Source: an uncultured Christensenella sp. (GTDB lineage: Bacteria > Bacillota > Clostridia > Christensenellales > UBA3700). Taken from it: a stretch of DNA of 9,585 nucleotides. Shown here one piece after another: positions 6,669 through 9,585 of the stretch (its first letter is position 1; every line of letters begins with the position of its first letter). Made by a program: the position numbers and the translations under genes. The notes beneath the pieces are model-generated. The model saw only the letters and a program-made list of their open reading frames with translations. It was not told where the DNA came from and made no database searches. The stretch is taken from positions 1 to 9,585 of the forward strand of contig CAJUEA010000041.1 of the NCBI GenBank assembly GCA_910584975.1, written 5' to 3'.

Positions 6669-6702
6669 AAAAAAAGTTATGACCGAAGTCATAACTTTTT
6701 TT
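6669..6702. terminator. Bidirectional intrinsic terminator
   Basis: GTTATGAC (6676-6683) and GTCATAAC (6688-6695) close a CGAA tetraloop. The stem continues as seven A-T pairs (6669-6675 with 6696-6702), giving 15 bp with T runs on both strands. It serves the DivIVA-like gene on the plus strand and the membrane protein gene on the minus strand. Confidence 0.88.
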
Positions 6703-6720
6703 CTTTTATTTTTTTAAAAT

Positions 6721-7335
6721 TTATTGTTCGATATTTTCTGTTTCAGTGTTGTTTGTCTCAATATCATTTAATTGAGTATCGTTTGGTTCATTTTCTATTG
6801 AATTAATTTCTTCAACAATGTTTTCTTGTGTTGGAGTGGAGTTTTCACGATTATTGTCATCACATATTTTTGTTTGTTCATTATCCATTTTATAAAGATA
6901 TCTGTCAATAAGTGCCATTAAAACAAGTGCGATAACAATAACAGCAGCACCTACTCCTAAAACAATCAATCCAGTATAAATATATCCATAACTGCACAAA
7001 ACGATAAAGGCTATGCAACAAACCATAATTGTGAAAACAAATAGTAGGCTTTTGATTTTTTCACCATTTGTTGAAAAATGCCAAGCTTTTTTGCTGTTTG
7101 AAAAAATGTTTCTTCTTTGTTCAATTTGTTGTTCGGAATTTTCTACTTGATTTTCTTGCTGTTCAGATTTTGCAAGGTTAATAATTTTGCAAATAACAAT
7201 AGCAAGACCACCAAGCACAAGCAAACCAACTGAAAGCCAAGTGACAACAAATTCTTGTAGGAAAATGCCTGCAAGTAACATTGCAAACAATATTAGTGAT
7301 ATTGCAATCTCTATTGCAAATAGATTTTTTTTCAT
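6721..7335 (-). CDS. Four-helix membrane protein of unknown function with acidic Asn/Thr-rich tail
   Basis: 204 residues, no recognised family. It has two hydrophobic hairpins: helices at about residues 5-26 and 29-49, then a polar Gln/Glu-rich loop (56-95) ending in a basic stretch, then helices at about 97-116 and 120-143. A 54-residue low-complexity tail (151-204) is rich in Asn, Glu, Thr and Asp and is strongly acidic. By the positive-inside rule (Lys at both the N-terminus and after helix 4) both termini and the tail are probably cytoplasmic. ATG 7335 is chosen with GGAG six bases upstream; the TTG four codons earlier would place the ribosome binding site inside the gene. A good promoter lies just upstream. 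The preceding chr gene has no visible terminator, so read-through from it is possible. The tail resembles that of the larger CHR protein in composition. Coding status is firm; function unknown. Confidence 0.75.
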   Translation of the reverse strand: MKKNLFAIEIAISLILFAMLLAGIFLQEFVVTWLSVGLLVLGGLAIVICKIINLAKSEQQENQVENSEQQIEQRRNIFSNSKKAWHFSTNGEKIKSLLFVFTIMVCCIAFIVLCSYGYIYTGLIVLGVGAAVIVIALVLMALIDRYLYKMDNEQTKICDDNNRENSTPTQENIVEEINSIENEPNDTQLNDIETNNTETENIEQ

Positions 7336-7366
7336 TTTATGCTCCAAATAAGTTTTACCTAAATAA

Positions 7367-7395
7367 ATAATAACACATATTTACTCAAAAATCAA
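7367..7395 (-). promoter_or_regulatory. Promoter of the four-helix membrane protein gene
   Basis: Read on the minus strand, TTGATT (7395-7390) and TATTAT (7372-7367) are spaced by 17 bp, and TGT directly before the -10 gives an extended -10 element. Transcription would start near 7360, about 25 nt before the ATG at 7335. Confidence 0.5.
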
Positions 7396-7507
7396 TATCG
7401 ATGTCAAAAATAAGTGCAATTTTTGTAGAAAAAGCAAATATTTTTATGATTTTACGGCTTATTGTTGACAAAAAATATAAATATTATTATTGTTTAAGCG
7501 CCAATAA

Positions 7508-8086
7508 TTAAAATAAACCACTATACATCAACAATCCGAGTCCTCCAGAAAATACAATTAAAAGTATTGGAGAAATTGATTTTTTACGCCATAATTTGAA
7601 TGCTAAGGCAATTATTGCAACAACAGCAAAGATTACAAGTCCTTTCCAGTCAAAGGCAAATGTGCTTTCCACTGTTTTAATGCTAAAAATCGTGCTGATA
7701 AACATTGTGACAAATGTGGCAAAAATCATACCTACAATTGTTGGACGAATGCCGTTTAATGTGGCTTTTACGCCTGCAAATTTCATTAAGTTTTTGGCAA
7801 GTGTTGCAATCAACAAGATAATCACAAAAGAGGGGATTACTATTCCTAGCGTTGCAATAAAAGAACCAAGAATTCCACCTTGAGAAGAACCAATGAAAGT
7901 TGCCATATTGATTGCAATTGGTCCCGGTGTTGATTCTGACACTGCAATAAAGTTAAGAATTTCTTCTTGAGTAAGCCATCCGTGTGAAATTACTGTTTCT
8001 TGTATAAGTGGAATCATTCCATATCCACCACCAAATGACACAACACCAATTTTAAGGAAGTTTAAAAATAATTGCAAATAAATCAT
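7508..8086 (-). CDS. CHR-domain membrane transporter, second subunit (chromate transporter family)
   Basis: 192 residues, a single CHR domain. In two-gene systems of this family the two short proteins are thought to act together with opposite membrane orientations. Motifs are FGGGYGMIPLIQ (about 18-29) in the first helix-loop, WLT plus ESTPGPIAIN (about 51-60), and several following hydrophobic helices ending in GGLGLLMYSGLF. The start codon overlaps the stop of the upstream chr gene as ATGA (8083-8086), and AAGGAGGTG lies just before it, so the two products are translationally coupled. Length fits the short-chain members (about 190 residues). Many clostridia carry such pairs without known chromate exposure, so the substrate may be another oxyanion. 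No hairpin terminator is visible after the stop. The family call is firm; chromate as the substrate is only the family name. Confidence 0.88.
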   Translation of the reverse strand: MIYLQLFLNFLKIGVVSFGGGYGMIPLIQETVISHGWLTQEEILNFIAVSESTPGPIAINMATFIGSSQGGILGSFIATLGIVIPSFVIILLIATLAKNLMKFAGVKATLNGIRPTIVGMIFATFVTMFISTIFSIKTVESTFAFDWKGLVIFAVVAIIALAFKLWRKKSISPILLIVFSGGLGLLMYSGLF

Positions 8087-9000
8087 TTTGCACCTCCTTC
8101 TGAATCAAAATTGTTATCAATTATTGCATCGTTGGCATTGTTTTGTTTCAAATTGTCGTCTGAAATGAAATCATTTGTTGCAGTATCATTTTCGATTATG
8201 TCATTGTTTGCAACGCTGTCAGCACTTGTATTGTTTTCAATGATGATTTCTTCAAGTTCAGTGTTTTCGTTTGTATTGCTGTTTTCGCTGCTTTCAATAT
8301 TTTCAGCGTCCAAAGTAGTGTTATCTTGATTATTCTCAATGGTTGGGGCAGTGTCAATGCCGTCTGCCACTTGTGCTTTTGCCTTAAGTTTATTTTTGAA
8401 ATATCCTATAGAATATATGAACAAACCAATACCACCACTAATCAAAATGTAAAAAATAGAAGAAAATTTTGCATTAAAGATGCTGACTAAAATCATTGCT
8501 GCAAAAGTGGCGACAAATAAAATTATGTTAAACAAATTGAACTTTATTTTTTTTGCCATTTTAATGCCTGCGCACAAAATTAAAAATACAGCACAAACTT
8601 GTATGCCTTTAAAAGCAGCTGCGATATATTTATTTGACAAAAATGCATTAAAGAATAATGAAATTACAAAAATAATTACAAATGATGGAATGCACATTGC
8701 AGTTGTTGCAACAAGTGAACCGATAAATCCCTCTGTTTTGTAGCCAATGTAAGTGGAGGAGTTGATTGCAACAGGTCCCGGTGTTGATTCTGCAATGGTA
8801 ATTAAATCAAAAAACTCGTCATTTGTAAGCCATTTTTTTTTGGCAACAAATTCATTTTCAAGCAAATGTATCATTGCATAGCCACCACCAAAAGTAAACA
8901 AGCCAATTTTGAACATCGACCAAAACAAAACCAAAAGGGACTTGCATTTTCTTGCAAATCTTTGTTTTAATGGTGTTTTTGATTGTTCATTTTTTTTCAT
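8083..9000 (-). CDS. CHR-domain membrane transporter, first subunit, with long acidic Asn-rich tail
   Basis: 305 residues. The CHR domain covers about residues 22-200: FGGGYAMIHLLENEF (37-51), WLTNDEF, AESTPGPVAINSSTYIGY (70-87), a PSF turn at 105-107, and later helices ending GGIGLFIYS (189-197). His45 replaces the Pro usual in AMIPLIE, which the partner protein keeps. After a Lys-rich stop-transfer segment (202-208) comes a tail of about 93 residues, very rich in Asn, Asp, Glu, Thr and Ser, that is not part of the family, whose short-chain members are about 180-200 residues. ATG 9000 is preferred over a TTG at 9006: AGG lies eight bases upstream, and the N-terminus is already long and basic. 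It overlaps the next chr gene by four bases. A promoter with a palindrome lies about 130 bp upstream. CHR identity is firm; the tail function is unknown. Confidence 0.87.
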   Translation of the reverse strand: MKKNEQSKTPLKQRFARKCKSLLVLFWSMFKIGLFTFGGGYAMIHLLENEFVAKKKWLTNDEFFDLITIAESTPGPVAINSSTYIGYKTEGFIGSLVATTAMCIPSFVIIFVISLFFNAFLSNKYIAAAFKGIQVCAVFLILCAGIKMAKKIKFNLFNIILFVATFAAMILVSIFNAKFSSIFYILISGGIGLFIYSIGYFKNKLKAKAQVADGIDTAPTIENNQDNTTLDAENIESSENSNTNENTELEEIIIENNTSADSVANNDIIENDTATNDFISDDNLKQNNANDAIIDNNFDSEGGAK

Positions 9001-9111
9001 AAACAATGCCTCATAAAAAATATTTTGTTTGATAAAATCAAATACTTTTTGAAAATTAAATTATATAACATTGCATTTTATTTATGTATTTAAATAAATA
9101 TAATCGCAAAA

Positions 9112-9129
9112 AATTTTATCGATAAAATT
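9112..9129. repeat. 18-bp perfect palindrome over the chr -10 box, candidate operator
   Basis: AATTTTATCGATAAAATT is its own reverse complement. It overlaps the -10 box (9127-9132) and covers the predicted start site of the chr promoter, the classic place for a repressor. No regulator gene of the ChrB or PadR kind is visible nearby. Confidence 0.45.
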
Positions 9130-9155
9130 ATAACAAATAGGAAAAAAAAAGTCAA
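9127..9155 (-). promoter_or_regulatory. Promoter of the chr gene pair
   Basis: On the minus strand TTGACT (9155-9150), 17 bp, and a perfect TATAAT (9132-9127). The start would be near 9120, leaving a leader of about 120 nt that contains a small hairpin (TTTGAT/ATCAAA, 9028-9042) before the ATG at 9000. The -35 box lies in one arm of the upstream terminator and the spacer is its T run. Confidence 0.6.
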
Positions 9156-9181
9156 TTAATGTATGTGTAATAATTGACTTT
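9148..9181 (-). terminator. Intrinsic terminator upstream of the chr genes
   Basis: An 11-bp stem (9148-9158 with 9171-9181, core AAGTCAATTA/TAATTGACTT) has a 12-nt loop. On the minus strand it is followed by a run of nine T (9150-9142), so it would block transcripts coming leftward from the partial gene at the window end. On the plus strand the following sequence is less T-rich. Confidence 0.65.
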
Positions 9182-9198
9182 ATTTCATTGAATTATAG

Positions 9199-9282
9199 CT
9201 GTATTTTGTTGTGTGCAAACAATTTGTTGGAGATTATGGTGTGCTATCAAGTTATGGCAGAGAAGTAATTAAAGCAGTTTGA
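9199..9282 (+). pseudogene. Possible 3' remnant of a lost plus-strand gene
   Basis: An open stretch of 27 codons lies between TAG (9196-9198) and TGA (9280-9282). From 9217 it reads KQFVGDYGVLSSYGREVIKAV, which looks like the ordered C-terminus of a protein and not random AT-rich translation. A bidirectional terminator begins seven bases after the TGA, as expected for a gene end. There is no ribosome binding site and no room for a full gene. I do not recognise the parent family. Chance cannot be excluded at this length. Confidence 0.25.
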
Positions 9283-9288
9283 AGAATA

Positions 9289-9319
9289 AAAAAGCTATGC
9301 CGTATAAGCATAGCTTTTT
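9289..9319. terminator. Bidirectional intrinsic terminator
   Basis: A 12-bp perfect stem, AAAAAGCTATGC (9289-9300) with GCATAGCTTTTT (9308-9319), and a 7-nt loop. T runs follow on both strands. It lies 13 bp beyond the stop of the minus-strand partial gene at 9333. Confidence 0.85.
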
Positions 9320-9332
9320 GTGTTGTTTGTTA

Positions 9333-9585
9333 TCAAATGAATTTTTCAAAAATGTAGCCGTAATCGTCTTTTGCACCATAGTTTTCATAAACTGAACGGA
9401 TAAGTTCAATTTCTTCAGGCTTTTCGTACTTAACAGCATTTTTACCAAGAGAAAGTGCACAACATGCAATCATATAATCATTGTGTCTGTCGCTTTCTTC
9501 AACTGATGTCAATCTTACCAACTCATTATGAAGAACTTCAATGTCACTTTCTTCACCAACTGATTGCAATTGCTCATAAGCATAA
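9333..9585 (-). CDS. C-terminal part of an unidentified protein, start beyond the window
   Basis: The minus-strand frame is open from the window end to TAA at 9333-9335 and encodes the last 83 residues of a soluble, acidic, helical protein. It contains VRLTSVEESDRHNDYMIACC followed by ALSLGKNAVKYEKPEEIELI, and ends in Gly/Tyr/Asp-rich GAKDDYGYIFEKFI. Codon use and regular helix pattern support real coding. A TTG at 9569 is not taken as the start because the frame continues upstream of it. A terminator follows the stop. I do not recognise the family, so no function is proposed. Confidence 0.65.
   Translation of the reverse strand, partial: YAYEQLQSVGEESDIEVLHNELVRLTSVEESDRHNDYMIACCALSLGKNAVKYEKPEEIELIRSVYENYGAKDDYGYIFEKFI

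Noticed and set aside
7465..7493. TTGACA followed by TATTGT on the plus strand
   Set aside because: A good -35 box and fair spacing, but no plus-strand gene follows; likely chance in AT-rich DNA.
7596..8743. Plus-strand ORFs at 7596-7883, 8072-8329 and 8480-8743
   Set aside because: Antisense shadows of the two CHR genes; the Ser/Leu/Phe-rich one mirrors the Asn/Glu-rich tail.
9192..9219. Minus-strand promoter-like TTTGCA-16-TATAAT
   Set aside because: Its transcript would begin at about 9185 and run straight into the hairpin at 9181-9148, so no useful RNA is apparent.
1..9585. CRISPR array, insertion sequence, prophage genes, tRNA
   Set aside because: No regularly spaced repeats, transposase or integrase motifs, terminal inverted repeats or cloverleaf patterns were seen on either strand.

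Overview
The window is AT-rich (about 30% G+C by eye) and reads as chromosome from a low-GC Gram-positive bacterium, most likely an uncultured Clostridia-type Firmicute. The reasons are a MazF toxin of the Bacillus/Clostridium NdoA type, a DivIVA-domain coiled-coil protein, strong AGGAGG-like ribosome binding sites, A/T-rich codon choice, and intrinsic terminators between genes. TGA is used as a stop (for example at 1092-1094 and 8083-8085), so the code is the ordinary bacterial one and not a Mycoplasma-type code. No phage, insertion sequence, CRISPR array, tRNA or rRNA is visible.

Layout. (1) 3-1094, plus: the 3' part of a NAD(P)H-hydrate repair enzyme (nnr), cut by the window start. It converges through a bidirectional terminator on (2) 1245-1592, minus: a MazF-type mRNA interferase with no visible MazE antitoxin. 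(3) 1593-2025: a 433-bp, extremely AT-rich divergent gap carrying a good promoter and two small inverted repeats. (4) 2026-4288, plus: a Wzz/YveK-like membrane protein, a degenerate CpsD/BY-kinase-like partner starting one base later, and a xylose-isomerase-like TIM-barrel protein. (5) 4444-5847, plus: glucose-6-phosphate isomerase with its own promoter and terminator. (6) 6068-6652, plus: a DivIVA-domain protein, ending at a second bidirectional terminator. (7) 6721-9000, minus: two translationally coupled CHR (chromate-transporter family) proteins and, downstream on the same strand, a four-helix membrane protein of unknown function. (8) 9199-9585: a possible 3' gene remnant on the plus strand and the C-terminal end of an unidentified minus-strand gene that continues past the window.

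How the parts fit. Nnr (metabolite repair), Pgi (glycolysis) and the DivIVA-like protein are housekeeping functions. The Wzz-like protein and its partner have the architecture of the membrane adaptor plus cytoplasmic tyrosine kinase that controls surface-polysaccharide chain length. However, the partner has lost every recognisable nucleotide-binding motif and the tyrosine tail, and no glycosyltransferase, flippase or polymerase is nearby. This pair is the most unusual thing in the window. The second is that two membrane proteins of the minus-strand block (the larger CHR protein and the four-helix protein) both end in long Asn/Asp/Glu/Thr-rich tails. The chr promoter is also built into a terminator and overlaps an 18-bp perfect palindrome. 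Finally, the first ~60 bases may be an inverted stretch joined to nnr.
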